Shown: piece after piece, positions 29,336 through 37,684 of the stretch
Layout: each line of letters begins with the position of its first letter
Numbering within the stretch: the first letter of the stretch is position 1
Source: an uncultured Bacteroidia bacterium
Lineage (GTDB): Bacteria; Bacteroidota; Bacteroidia; Bacteroidales; ML635J-15
DNA length: 64,000 bases
Assembly (NCBI GenBank): GCA_902800045.1
Contig: CADCCZ010000004.1
Coordinates: forward strand, 1-64,000
Direction: 5' to 3'
Made by a program: the position numbers and the translations under genes
Notes under the pieces: model-generated
The model's input: only the letters and a program-made list of their open reading frames with translations
The model's database searches: none
Told to the model about the DNA's origin: nothing

Positions 29336-30088
29336 TTATTCGTTCCAAATTTCCCAAGCTTTGTCGGCTTGTTCGTAAAGCATTGTAAGTCCGTTGGTTG
29401 TGCGTGCGCCCTGTGCTTCACAGTTCTCGATGAATTTTGTCTTGGCAGGGTTGTAAACGAGGTCGAGGCAGATATGGTCGCCTGTGATGCCTTCGTAGGG
29501 TATCTGCGGGAACTGCGACACGTTGGGAAACATTCCGACGGGTGTGGCGTTTATTATCAGTTTGTAGTCCTTTATAATTTTGGCTGTCAGCTTCTGGTAC
29601 GACAGTTCGTCGAGGGTTTCGGGATGTCGCGAAACGTTGGTCGACGCTATGCCCATTTCGGAGAGCACTACCTTGGCGGTTTTTGCCGAACCTCCGCTGC
29701 CTAGTATCAAGGCTTTGCAACCGGCAGGCACTTCGAGCATCTCGAAGGTCTTGCGCAGTCCGTAGATGTCGGTGTTGTAGCCTTTCAGGTGAGTGTATTC
29801 GCCGTCGCGAGTAATCTTGATGACGTTTACGGTGCCGACTTTCAGGACTTTGGCGTCGAGTTCGTCGAGGAAGGGGATGATGGTCTCCTTGTAGGGCGAG
29901 GTGACGTTGAGTCCCACTAGCGACGGATTGCCGTCGATTATGTTGGTAACTTTCGATACTTCGGATATTGGGAAAAGGGTGTATTTGCAGTTGGAGAGTC
30001 CCAGTTCCGCGAATTTATTGGTGAAGTATTTCTGCGAAAGCGAGTGGCTGAGCGAGCCGCCGATGAGTCCGAATAGGCGTTTGGGCAT
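29336..30088 (-). CDS. aroE: Shikimate dehydrogenase
   Basis: The enzyme reduces 3-dehydroshikimate to shikimate with NADPH in aromatic amino acid synthesis. The 250 residues show the substrate site (GGSLSHSLSQKYF), the catalytic lysine in NVTSPYKE, and the nucleotide-binding loop LGSGGSAKT. The protein is short compared with about 270 in E. coli but complete for the Bacteroidota form. It is followed closely by the small membrane protein. Confidence 0.95.
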   Translation of the reverse strand: MPKRLFGLIGGSLSHSLSQKYFTNKFAELGLSNCKYTLFPISEVSKVTNIIDGNPSLVGLNVTSPYKETIIPFLDELDAKVLKVGTVNVIKITRDGEYTHLKGYNTDIYGLRKTFEMLEVPAGCKALILGSGGSAKTAKVVLSEMGIASTNVSRHPETLDELSYQKLTAKIIKDYKLIINATPVGMFPNVSQFPQIPYEGITGDHICLDLVYNPAKTKFIENCEAQGARTTNGLTMLYEQADKAWEIWNE

Positions 30089-30130
30089 GGGGGAGGTTCT
30101 AAGTTTCTGGGTTTCTAAGTTTCTGAGTTA

Positions 30131-30270
30131 ATGTTGAGTCGCGGCGCGCCACGACCGTACTTTCTAAGTTTCTGGTTTAATGTTGAGTCGTGGTGCGCCA
30201 CGACCGTACATTGTTCTCGTGTCTGTTGAGACGCAATGAATTGCGCCTGTACAAACGGCTGTTAGCCTGT
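30131..30270. repeat. Repeat cluster: two GTCG-palindromes and repeat C2
   Basis: GTTGAGTCGCGGCGCGCCAC at 30133 and GTTGAGTCGTGGTGCGCCAC at 30182, each continuing GACCGTAC, are two copies of one palindromic unit 49 bases apart. The palindrome is GTCGTGGTGCGCCACGAC. Repeat C2 (GAGACGCAATGAATTGCGCC) follows at 30228-30270. Short TTTCTAAGTTTCTG words lie before them. The 184-base gap between the DUF368 gene and aroE holds nothing else. Confidence 0.8.
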
Positions 30271-30272
30271 CT

Positions 30273-31226
30273 TCAAGCCTTTTCGCCTTCTAGTCCTTTA
30301 TCATCCTTTCTTTTCTTGTGGTTTGCAATTGTTTCGGTAATTATTATCAATGCTGCGCCTATGATGATTATAGCAAGGGCAATGACGAATTCGGAATTCA
30401 TTTCGGGCAGGTTGTAGTCGTATCCGGTTACGATTTCCTTTCCGTTGGAGAGGGTTTCGACGACGCCAGTTTTCCACGGCCAGATTATTGGAAGGCTACC
30501 GATGATAAATCCGGTGAGCAGTGCGATTGTCATGTCGTGGTAGTTTTTGAAGATCCATGCCAGGATGTGAGCGAATGCCAGAATTCCGACCACAACGCCA
30601 ATCATTACGGGCAGGAGAATTGGCATCGATTCCATGGGGCTTTTTGTGAGCATGTCGATACCTTCGATTACCACAAGCTGGTAGTCGCCCATGAGCACTA
30701 GGATGTATGATCCCGAAATGCCTGGAAGTATCATTCCGCTGGCGCCTATTGCACCGCAGAGGATAAGGTAGAAGAAGTTGTCGTTTTCCTGTGCCGGGGT
30801 TCCGAACGAGATAAGCAGCGACACTCCGATTCCGATAATGAATGCTGCAATCACCCAGATGCTCCATTTGTTGATGGCTTTGCCAACATAGAAAATTGAT
30901 GCGAGGAGCAGTCCGAGGAAGAACGACCAGATGTAAATCGGGTAGTTTTCGAACAGGAACTTGAACAGTTTAGCCACCGATACCATAGCCAGGGCGATTC
31001 CCAGCAGCACTTCGATGAGGAATACGAAGTCGGTGTATTTTGCAAATTCCTTGAACTTGCCTGTGAAGAGCAGTTTTAGTGCTTTAAAGTTAAAAGACTT
31101 CAGAGAATTGATAAGTCTTTCGAAAATTCCGACTATGAGGGCTATTGTTCCGCCCGAAACGCCGGGTATTACGTTTGCTATTCCCATTCCAACGCCCTTG
31201 AGGACGTTTACAAAAAAATTCTTCAT
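30273..31226 (-). CDS. DUF368 membrane protein, putative undecaprenyl phosphate translocase (PopT family)
   Basis: This 317-residue protein has about eight to ten membrane segments and the two family motifs GVGMGIANVIPGVSGGTIAL (N-terminal) and GAIGASGMILPGISGSYILV (middle), an internal duplication. DUF368 proteins were reported in 2022 to return undecaprenyl phosphate across the inner membrane for peptidoglycan and O-antigen synthesis. That function is taken from the family. It begins 1 base before the stop region of the endonuclease gene upstream, so the two are co-transcribed. Confidence 0.88.
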   Translation of the reverse strand: MKNFFVNVLKGVGMGIANVIPGVSGGTIALIVGIFERLINSLKSFNFKALKLLFTGKFKEFAKYTDFVFLIEVLLGIALAMVSVAKLFKFLFENYPIYIWSFFLGLLLASIFYVGKAINKWSIWVIAAFIIGIGVSLLISFGTPAQENDNFFYLILCGAIGASGMILPGISGSYILVLMGDYQLVVIEGIDMLTKSPMESMPILLPVMIGVVVGILAFAHILAWIFKNYHDMTIALLTGFIIGSLPIIWPWKTGVVETLSNGKEIVTGYDYNLPEMNSEFVIALAIIIIGAALIIITETIANHKKRKDDKGLEGEKA

Positions 31227-31227
31227 T

Positions 31228-32292
31228 CTAATATTTTATAATCTTTGTCGTTGTCGAACTGCCGTCGGCGAAAGTTGCTTTTACGAAGTAAATTCCGCTT
31301 TCGTACTGTTCGATGTTAATGGTTGCAAAGTTAGCATCTGTTTCGCAGTAAAAAGTTTTTTTGCCAAGAATATTGAATACCGACACCGAAACCATTGGTT
31401 GTTCGCAAGATATGTTTACCATGTCAGCCGACGGGATAGGGTATGCCGATAGTTTTGCCGTGGTTTGTGCGATGTTGGTTCCGGCATCGGGACCGAGGCA
31501 CGACTCGAAGTCGCAGTGGTCGTGCCAGATTGCATCGACGAAATATGGGCAGTCGATAAACGGGTTGCGGTTGCGCTGTATGGTGTATATTGCATTGTTG
31601 CGGTCGATTTCCTTTTGCGACACGGGGTCGGCGTAGTGCCATTGTATTAGCATCTGCAGAGCCCAGGGTTTCAGCTGGCTGCCGGTAAACATAGATTCGC
31701 TGGCCTGACCGAGGTTTTTGTCCATGTAGCAAACGCTCATATAAAAATAGGTGCGAGCGAGGTCGCCCTTGTACTCGTCGGCGGGTTCGAAAGCGGTTCC
31801 CGAGTAGCCCGGAAATGTGCAAGGTCCCAGTTTGCTGCCGTTGCTTGATGTGAAAGTAGGATTAGAAACTGTTCCCAGCGGCCAATTGTCGCGTTTGTTG
31901 TTTACATGTCCGTCGGTTGGATAGACGTGGAAGAGGTCGGTTTTCATTGGGGTTGCATCGCCGAACCAGCTTTGTGGCACCGAGTGTTCGCGGTTGTAGC
32001 ATACGCATTCGCCGTTGTAGTTACCGCATTGGTCGGTGCTGTATATGAAATCGCAGTTTGAGTATATGTCCCAGATGGTGTCGCCGTTGCGTAGGTCGGT
32101 CTGGTAGAATTTTGCCCACAGCTGTCCGTAGTCGAATACGGTATGGCTCGAAATTATCGAGTATAGAGTTTGGCGCAGTTCCTCGCCGCAGAGGTCGCGA
32201 GTGGCGTTGTAGTAGTTTGCTGGCATTTGAGCGAACGAAGTTGTGGCGCAAAGGCAAGCTGCAAAAAGTAATATCTTGTGCATAAATTTCAT
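31228..32292 (-). CDS. Secreted endonuclease I with T9SS sorting domain
   Basis: This 354-residue protein has a signal peptide (MKFMHKILLFAACLCATTSF, cleavage near FAQ). The endonuclease I / NucM fold shows the His-metal motif REHSVPQSWFG (histidine in EHS) with DLFHVYPTDGHVNNKRDNWP and the later EYKGDLARTYFYMSVCY. The C-terminus is a T9SS sorting domain (LSAYPIPSADMVNIS, GIYFVKA). It probably degrades external DNA for nutrition or biofilm escape. The open frame continues upstream to 32697, but that 135-residue extension is translated repeat DNA. The promoter at 32308-32337 and the signal peptide fix the start at 32292. Confidence 0.92.
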   Translation of the reverse strand: MKFMHKILLFAACLCATTSFAQMPANYYNATRDLCGEELRQTLYSIISSHTVFDYGQLWAKFYQTDLRNGDTIWDIYSNCDFIYSTDQCGNYNGECVCYNREHSVPQSWFGDATPMKTDLFHVYPTDGHVNNKRDNWPLGTVSNPTFTSSNGSKLGPCTFPGYSGTAFEPADEYKGDLARTYFYMSVCYMDKNLGQASESMFTGSQLKPWALQMLIQWHYADPVSQKEIDRNNAIYTIQRNRNPFIDCPYFVDAIWHDHCDFESCLGPDAGTNIAQTTAKLSAYPIPSADMVNISCEQPMVSVSVFNILGKKTFYCETDANFATINIEQYESGIYFVKATFADGSSTTTKIIKY

Positions 32293-32307
32293 CGGTAAAA
32301 TTTTTTG

Positions 32308-32337
32308 CAAAGATACAATAATTTGCAGGGATTCAAA
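32308..32337 (-). promoter_or_regulatory. Promoter of the endonuclease I gene
   Basis: On the minus strand TTTG (32334-32337) and TATCTTTG (32308-32315) lie 18 bases apart. It excludes the longer start at 32697. Confidence 0.78.
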
Positions 32338-32384
32338 TATTGAATGTTTTAAGCGCCATGCCGATATGAATAATGCTTGGTATT

Positions 32385-32465
32385 GTGTGTGGAGATCTCG
32401 GATAGCAGTCTCCGCAACGCTCCCCGTTCCGTATCGCGTGTGCGCTCTGGCTTCCGCGATGACTT
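32385..32465. repeat. Repeat family B, copy B1
   Basis: About 80 bases beginning GTGTGTGGAGATCTCGGATA and ending GCTTCCGCGATGACT. The ends are near inverted repeats (ATCGCGGA/TCCGCGAT in the consensus). On the minus strand it reads as the VIAEASRSTRHGTGSVAETA type of false protein. Confidence 0.85.
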
Positions 32466-32498
32466 GGAGGGAGGGATTGTGGTTTGTGACAAGAAAAT

Positions 32499-32582
32499 AC
32501 CGCAATGTTGTTTGCCCCCTCCGCCCTAAGGTCCTTAAAAACCTTAAGGGCGTTAAACTTGGGCAAAAACATAACGTGCGGT
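32499..32582. repeat. Hairpin repeat family A, copy A3
   Basis: Nested stems: ACCGCA/TGCGGT (32499-32504, 32577-32582), TTTGCCC/GGGCAAA (32511-32517, 32561-32567) and CGCCCTAAGG/CCTTAAGGGCG (32522-32531, 32542-32552). It lies between B1 and B2. Confidence 0.85.
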
Positions 32583-32585
32583 AAT

Positions 32586-32665
32586 GTGAGTGGAGATCGC
32601 GGATAGCAGTCTCCGCAACGCTCCCCGTTCCGTGTCGCGTGCTACGACTGGCTTCCGCGATGACT
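32586..32665. repeat. Repeat family B, copy B2
   Basis: Same sequence as B1 with few changes, beginning GTGGAGATCGCGGATAGCAG and ending CTTCCGCGATGACT. B1 to B2 is a 201-base period with A3 between them. Confidence 0.85.
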
Positions 32666-32699
32666 GCTAGGGTGGGCTGTCTGTGTTTTGTTGTCACAT

Positions 32700-32747
32700 G
32701 TTGTTCTAGTTGTCGTTTTATTTTTTTACGACAACCTAGACAACAAC
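32700..32747. repeat. Hairpin between repeat B2 and purN
   Basis: GTTGTTCTAGTTGTCGT and ACGACAACCTAGACAACAAC are inverted with two small bulges around a T-rich loop. It may be the end of purN transcription, or another repeat type. No U run follows on either strand. Confidence 0.6.
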
Positions 32748-32798
32748 GGACAACCTTTTCCGAGCGTAGCGTTTTTAATTGATTTGCATCTTGTCCGT

Positions 32799-33392
32799 TT
32801 AGTCGTTGCTCGCAACGACTTTACAAGCGATATCCTCTATCACTTTCGGATAATACTCGTACTCGAGCGCGTGAACCTTGGTGGCAATATCGTCGGGTGA
32901 GTCGGTGGGACTTACCTGCACCTTTGCCTGGAAAACCGTGCTGCCCTGGTCGTAGTTGCCGTCGATGAGGTGGATGGTGATGCCGGTTTCGGTTTCGCCG
33001 CTCTGCTTCACGGCCTCGTGCACGTGCATGCCGTACATACCCTTTCCGCCGAACTTGGGCAGTAGTGCAGGGTGGATGTTGACTATGCGACTGGGATAAG
33101 CGTCGATGAGGTACTGCGGAACTAGCCAGAGGAAGCCTGCGAGGACTATCATGTCTACCTTATATTTATTAAGGTATTCCATTATTCGTTTTCCGTCGTT
33201 GAAATCGGCTCGATTGAAGGTCATGGAGTCGAGTCCGAGACGTTTTGCGCGCTCCAGCACGAAGGCATCGGGCTTATTACATAGTACGCACACTGGTTTT
33301 GCAGTGGTCCTGCCATCAAAGTATTTTGCTATATTTTCGACGTTAGTGCCTGAGCCTGAGGCAAATAATGCAATTCGTATGATTTTGTCCAT
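32799..33392 (-). CDS. purN: Phosphoribosylglycinamide formyltransferase
   Basis: This purine synthesis enzyme moves a formyl group from 10-formyl-THF to GAR. The 197 residues carry the phosphate loop ALFASGSGTNVENI, the AGFLWLVP core, the catalytic triad segment VNIHPALLP (Asn, His) and the Asp in TIHLIDGNYDQG. Length is typical. It is divergent from acpP. The -7 region TACTTTG (33424-33430) is one base short of the consensus. Confidence 0.96.
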   Translation of the reverse strand: MDKIIRIALFASGSGTNVENIAKYFDGRTTAKPVCVLCNKPDAFVLERAKRLGLDSMTFNRADFNDGKRIMEYLNKYKVDMIVLAGFLWLVPQYLIDAYPSRIVNIHPALLPKFGGKGMYGMHVHEAVKQSGETETGITIHLIDGNYDQGSTVFQAKVQVSPTDSPDDIATKVHALEYEYYPKVIEDIACKVVASND

Positions 33393-33548
33393 TGTTTTGT
33401 CCTTTATGTTTGATAATCAATGCAAAGTACAGCAAAAAAAATGGTATGGACAAAAAGAATTAAAAAAAGTTTGACTATCTGAAATGATTTTTGTTATTTT
33501 GCGGCGATTTTTTTTTAATGTATTTTTATTAACTAAAATTAAAGAATT

Positions 33549-33785
33549 ATGTCAGACATTGCATCTAGAGTAAAAAGTATTATAGTAGAAAAATTGGGTG
33601 TTGACGAAGCAGAAGTTACACCAGAAGCAAGTTTCATTTCAGATTTGGGTGCTGATTCATTGGACACTGTAGAATTGACAATGGAATTTGAAAAGGAATT
33701 TGGTGTTGAAATTCCTGATACTGATGCTGAAAATCTCACTACAGTAGGAGCAGCAATAGCTTATATTGAAGCGCACATCAAGTAA
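33549..33785 (+). CDS. acpP: Acyl carrier protein
   Basis: The 78-residue carrier for fatty acid synthesis has the phosphopantetheine serine in the motif [12 protein letters not shown]. It is acidic and of usual length. TTATTTTG (33494-33501) resembles a -7 element. fabF begins 5 bases after its stop codon, giving an acpP-fabF-rnc operon. Confidence 0.97.
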   Translation: MSDIASRVKSIIVEKLGVDEAEVTPEASFISDLGADSLDTVELTMEFEKEFGVEIPDTDAENLTTVGAAIAYIEAHIK

Positions 33786-33790
33786 ATAGC

Positions 33791-35041
33791 ATGGATCTTA
33801 AGAGGGTTGTCGTAACCGGCATGGGCGCAATATCGCCCGTTGGACTGACGTGTCTCGAAACGTGGAATAACGTTCGGGATGGTGTTAGTGGCTCTGCCCT
33901 TATAGACACCTACGACACCTCTTCTTCTAAGACCAAGTTTGCTTGCATTGTAAAGAATTTTGCCCCCGAACAGTATTTCGACCGTAAAGAGCTTCGAAAG
34001 CTCGACAGGTTCTGCCAGTTCGCTATTATAGCTTCCGACGAGGCCATAAAGAACTCCGGTATCGATTTTAATACAATCGACAGGACAAGGGCTGGTGTCA
34101 TTTGGGCATCGGGAATTGGTGGCTCGAACACTATTTTTGGCGAAATTCTCGACTATGCTGGCAGTGCTGTTTCGAGGTTCTCTCCATTTTTCATACCTAA
34201 GATGATAGCCGACATAGCTGCCGGAACCATCTCGATAAGGCATGGACTAATGGGGCCGAACTACAACACGGTATCGGCGTGTGCATCGTCGGCAAATGCC
34301 ATCATCGACTCTGTAAACCTCATTCGTCTCGGCATGGCCGACATGATAGTGACGGGTGGTTCCGAAGCTTCGGTCAACGAGGTTGGAATGGAAGGTTTCC
34401 AGTCGATGCAGGCAATGTCGAAGAACAACGATGAATACATGACGGCATCGCGTCCGTTCTGCGCTACGCGCGACGGATTTGTGATGGGCGAGGGCGGTTG
34501 TGCGCTTGTACTCGAGGAATACGAGCATGCAAAGAACCGCGGAGCAAAAATCTATGCCGAGGTGGCTGGCGTTGGTCTTTCGGCCGATGCCTACCATATT
34601 ACCGCTCCTCATCCCGAAGGACTTGGCGGAATTATTGCAATGAGCAATGCATTGAAGAATGCTGGAATCGCTCCCGAAAAGATCGATTACATAAATGCTC
34701 ACGCTACGTCTACGCCAATTGGCGACCTCCCCGAAATACTTGCAATACAGAAAGTTTTCGGCGAGCATGCCTACAACCTGAACATCAGTTCCACCAAGTC
34801 GGAAGTAGGTCATCTTCTCGGCGCGGCTGGAGCCATCGAGTCGATGTTCTGCATTTTTGCTATAAACGAAGGCGTAGTGCCTCCGACAATTAACCACAAG
34901 CAGTTCGACGAAAAAATCGACCGCAGACTTAACCTCACATTGCACAAAGCCCAGAAGCGCAATGTTGATTATGCACTGTCGAACGCATTCGGATTCAGCG
35001 GTCACAATACATCCATCATTTTCAAAAAAATGTCCAAGTAA
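33791..35041 (+). CDS. fabF: 3-oxoacyl-ACP synthase II
   Basis: This condensing enzyme elongates fatty acids. The 416 residues show the Cys-His-His triad: Cys in VSACASSANAI, His in INAHATSTPIGD, and His in VGHLLGAAGAIE, with the lysine just before in STKSEVGH. The stop codon overlaps the rnc start by one base (TAATG), implying translational coupling. Confidence 0.97.
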   Translation: MDLKRVVVTGMGAISPVGLTCLETWNNVRDGVSGSALIDTYDTSSSKTKFACIVKNFAPEQYFDRKELRKLDRFCQFAIIASDEAIKNSGIDFNTIDRTRAGVIWASGIGGSNTIFGEILDYAGSAVSRFSPFFIPKMIADIAAGTISIRHGLMGPNYNTVSACASSANAIIDSVNLIRLGMADMIVTGGSEASVNEVGMEGFQSMQAMSKNNDEYMTASRPFCATRDGFVMGEGGCALVLEEYEHAKNRGAKIYAEVAGVGLSADAYHITAPHPEGLGGIIAMSNALKNAGIAPEKIDYINAHATSTPIGDLPEILAIQKVFGEHAYNLNISSTKSEVGHLLGAAGAIESMFCIFAINEGVVPPTINHKQFDEKIDRRLNLTLHKAQKRNVDYALSNAFGFSGHNTSIIFKKMSK

Positions 35042-35763
35042 TGTTTCTGTCGTTTCTTTTCAGGAAGAAAAATCCCAAGGACGAGAAATTAAGGAAACAG
35101 CTTGAAAAAATTTTAGGCTTCAAGCCGAAGGAAATCTTGTATTACAAGATGGCACTCCGTCATGCTTCGGCAAACCAGAAGCAAAAGGAGATTCGTTACA
35201 ACAACGAGCGACTGGAATTTCTGGGCGATTCGGTGATAAGTACTATTGCCAGCGTGATGTTGTACGAGAAGTATCCGCAGTCGACCGAGGGCGAGCTTTC
35301 GGTGCTGAGGTCGATGCTCGTCAGCCGCAAAAGCCTAAATAGGGTTGCTAACGAATTGCAGCTCAAGCGACTGATGCAATACAAGGAAGGTCGTACTAAC
35401 GAACAGAAGAACATTACGGGAAATTCGTTCGAAGCGCTTGTAGGAGCAATTTTCTTCGACAAGGGCTATGCGGTGTGCGATAAGTTTGTAAGGGGAATCT
35501 TCGAGCATTATTTCGACGTCGAGAACCTTATGAAGCACAACAGCGACTACAAGTCGCGTCTGCTCCAGTATTCGCAGAAGGAGAAGTTTGCGCTCGATAT
35601 TGATACTTTCGAGAGTATGGAAGCATGCGAGAAATTGTATCATTTTGTTACCGAAATTTGCATCGATGGCAAGTTTATGGCTAGCGGCAAGGGCTGGACA
35701 AAGAAAGAAGCCGAGCAAATGGCATCGTACGAGGTGCTGAAAATATTGGGTAGGGAACTGTAA
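35041..35763 (+). CDS. rnc: Ribonuclease III
   Basis: This double-strand-specific RNase processes rRNA and other RNAs. The 240 residues contain the signature NERLEFLGDSVISTIAS, the second metal site in GNSFEALVGAIFFDKG, and a C-terminal double-stranded RNA-binding domain (SYEVLKILGREL end). The acpP-fabF-rnc order is conserved in Bacteroidota. Confidence 0.96.
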   Translation: MFLSFLFRKKNPKDEKLRKQLEKILGFKPKEILYYKMALRHASANQKQKEIRYNNERLEFLGDSVISTIASVMLYEKYPQSTEGELSVLRSMLVSRKSLNRVANELQLKRLMQYKEGRTNEQKNITGNSFEALVGAIFFDKGYAVCDKFVRGIFEHYFDVENLMKHNSDYKSRLLQYSQKEKFALDIDTFESMEACEKLYHFVTEICIDGKFMASGKGWTKKEAEQMASYEVLKILGREL

Positions 35764-35884
35764 TAAGGTGCAGTTTAAGTGTTTTCTCCTAAAAGTTTTT
35801 CGTTTATGCCTATGCGACAGCGGTTTTATTCCTCGTTAATTTTATGAGTGCAAAAAAGTTTTTTAGTATTAACAAAATAAATAC

Positions 35885-35892
35885 TAACTTTG
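35885..35892 (+). promoter_or_regulatory. Promoter -7 element of lpxC-lpxA
   Basis: TAACTTTG, 22 bases before the lpxC start, fits TAnnTTTG. TTAG at 35863-35866 stands 18 bases upstream, the same variant as at 4484-4487. Confidence 0.7.
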
Positions 35893-35914
35893 CACGAATT
35901 TTTAAAATCGTATA

Positions 35915-36820
35915 ATGAAGCAAAAGACAATTGCTGCAGAAATAAGATTATCGGGCCAAGGTTTGCATTTTGGCAAAGTGTCGACGCTGACAATAAAGCC
36001 TGCTGAACCTAATAGCGGATATGTGTTTGTAAGGACAGACCTTGAAGGTTGTCCACGTGTGAAGGCTGTTGCCGACAATGTAAATGCAACTTCGCGAGGA
36101 ACGACAATAGAGGAGAACGGTGTAAGTGTCAGCACAATAGAGCATTTGCTTGCAGCTACATACGCCATGGGTATCGACAATGCCGAATTTTGCATTGATG
36201 GACCCGAAGTGCCAATACTCGACGGCAGTTCGAAGTATTATGTAGAAGGCTATTCTAGAGTTGGCATTGTGGAGCAGGATGCAGAGCTTAAGATTATTGA
36301 TGTTGCCGAGCCAATCAAGTTTTCGAATGGCAAAGGAACAGAAATCACCATTAACCCATCGAATAGTTATAGCGTAAAGGTGCTGGTAGATTATGGTGCA
36401 GCCATGCCGTCGCAAACTGCCGAACTTTCAAATCTTGCCGACTTTGCATCGGAGATTGCAAACTGCAGGACGTTTGTATTCCTCAGCGAAATAGAGCCAT
36501 TGCTCAAGATGAATCTTATAAAGGGCGGCGACCTCGACAATGCAATAGTAGTTGTAGATAAGGTGCTTCCGCAGAGCGAGTACGACCGTATCGCGGCAAT
36601 ATGTGGAAAGGAAAGCATAAAGGCGCAGGAAAGTGGAATACTCAACACCATTAAGCTTCAGTTCGACAACGAGCCGGCACGCCATAAGTTGCTCGATATT
36701 ATTGGCGACCTTGCATTGTGCGGATTCCGTTTCAACGCGAGGATAGAGGCTGTTCGTCCAGGACATTCGGCCAATACCCAGTTGTCGAAAGAATTAAGAC
36801 ATTATTTATTAAACAGATAA
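35915..36820 (+). CDS. lpxC: UDP-3-O-acyl-N-acetylglucosamine deacetylase, not fused to FabZ
   Basis: LpxC is the committed, zinc-dependent step of lipid A synthesis. Zinc and catalytic residues are visible in STIEHLLAA, ARHKLLDIIGDLAL and GHSANTQLSKEL. In most Bacteroidota LpxC is fused at its C-terminus to FabZ (about 460 residues). Here the protein ends at residue 301, and lpxA starts 6 bases later. FabZ must be encoded elsewhere. Nothing suggests a frameshift, because the intervening 6 bases leave no room for a remnant. Confidence 0.95.
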   Translation: MKQKTIAAEIRLSGQGLHFGKVSTLTIKPAEPNSGYVFVRTDLEGCPRVKAVADNVNATSRGTTIEENGVSVSTIEHLLAATYAMGIDNAEFCIDGPEVPILDGSSKYYVEGYSRVGIVEQDAELKIIDVAEPIKFSNGKGTEITINPSNSYSVKVLVDYGAAMPSQTAELSNLADFASEIANCRTFVFLSEIEPLLKMNLIKGGDLDNAIVVVDKVLPQSEYDRIAAICGKESIKAQESGILNTIKLQFDNEPARHKLLDIIGDLALCGFRFNARIEAVRPGHSANTQLSKELRHYLLNR

Positions 36821-36826
36821 TTAGAC

Positions 36827-37612
36827 ATGAATCAACCGCTTGCATACGTTCATCCATCGGCAAAAATCGCTGAGAATGTTATAATTGAACCATTTGCATA
36901 TATTGAAAAGAACGTTGAAATAGGTGAGGGCACATGGATCGGTCCTCATGCAACTATAATGGAAGGTGCTAAAATCGGCAAGAACTGCAAGATATTCCCA
37001 GGCGCTGTAATCGCAGCTATTCCGCAGGACTTGAAGTTCCAAGGTGAAAAGACTACAGCTGAGATTGGCGACAATACCATGATCCGCGAATGCGTAACCG
37101 TAAGCCGTGGCACTCTTGCAAAGGGACGTACAGTAATAGGTTCCAACTGCTTGATAATGGCTTATTGCCATGTGGCTCACGACTGTGTTGTTGGAAACAA
37201 TGTGATACTTGTGAACGGTGCAACATTGGCTGGCGAGGTTGTTGTTGACGATTTTGCTATCCTAAGTGCCAACACTCTGGTACATCAATTCTGCCATATT
37301 GGAGCACATACCATGTTCGCAGGCAATTCTCTTGTCGGCAAGGACGTGCCTCCATATATCCGCGCAGCAAGAAATCCGCTGGCTTATTCGGGCGTAAATT
37401 CAATCGGACTTCGCCGCAGAGGCTTTACAAACGAGATGATAAACAATATTCAGGACGTTTACAGAGTTCTGTACAACAAGGGTTTGAATGTTAGTCAGGC
37501 ACTGGCTTACATCGAGAACGAACTTCCTGCCACCAAGGAGCGCGATGAGATTGTGCTTTTCCTCCGCAATTCGAACAGAGGAATTATAAGGGGCACAGGA
37601 GAAAAGGAATAA
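36827..37612 (+). CDS. lpxA: UDP-N-acetylglucosamine acyltransferase
   Basis: This first enzyme of lipid A synthesis transfers a 3-hydroxyacyl chain from ACP to UDP-GlcNAc. The 261 residues form the left-handed beta-helix hexapeptide repeats (IGEGTWIGPHATIMEG, VIGSNCLIMAYCHVAHDC). The catalytic histidine is in AYCHVAHD, and the helical C-terminal domain begins near GLRRRGFTNEMI. It is coupled to lpxC. Confidence 0.97.
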   Translation: MNQPLAYVHPSAKIAENVIIEPFAYIEKNVEIGEGTWIGPHATIMEGAKIGKNCKIFPGAVIAAIPQDLKFQGEKTTAEIGDNTMIRECVTVSRGTLAKGRTVIGSNCLIMAYCHVAHDCVVGNNVILVNGATLAGEVVVDDFAILSANTLVHQFCHIGAHTMFAGNSLVGKDVPPYIRAARNPLAYSGVNSIGLRRRGFTNEMINNIQDVYRVLYNKGLNVSQALAYIENELPATKERDEIVLFLRNSNRGIIRGTGEKE

Positions 37613-37632
37613 TTAGTTTTAGTTATACGAAA

Positions 37633-37663
37633 GAAGCAACCAATGAGGTTGCTTCTTTTTTTG
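37633..37663. terminator. Terminator after lpxA
   Basis: GAAGCAACC and GGTTGCTTC form a 9-bp perfect stem with loop AATGA, followed by TTTTTTTG. It lies between the convergent lpxA and outer-membrane protein genes. Confidence 0.93.
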
Positions 37664-37684
37664 TGTATTGCAATACAATGTCTG

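Noticed and set aside
32385-32665. Insertion sequence or transposase remnant
   Set aside because: No transposase frame and no terminal repeats with target duplication. The units are short hairpin repeats.
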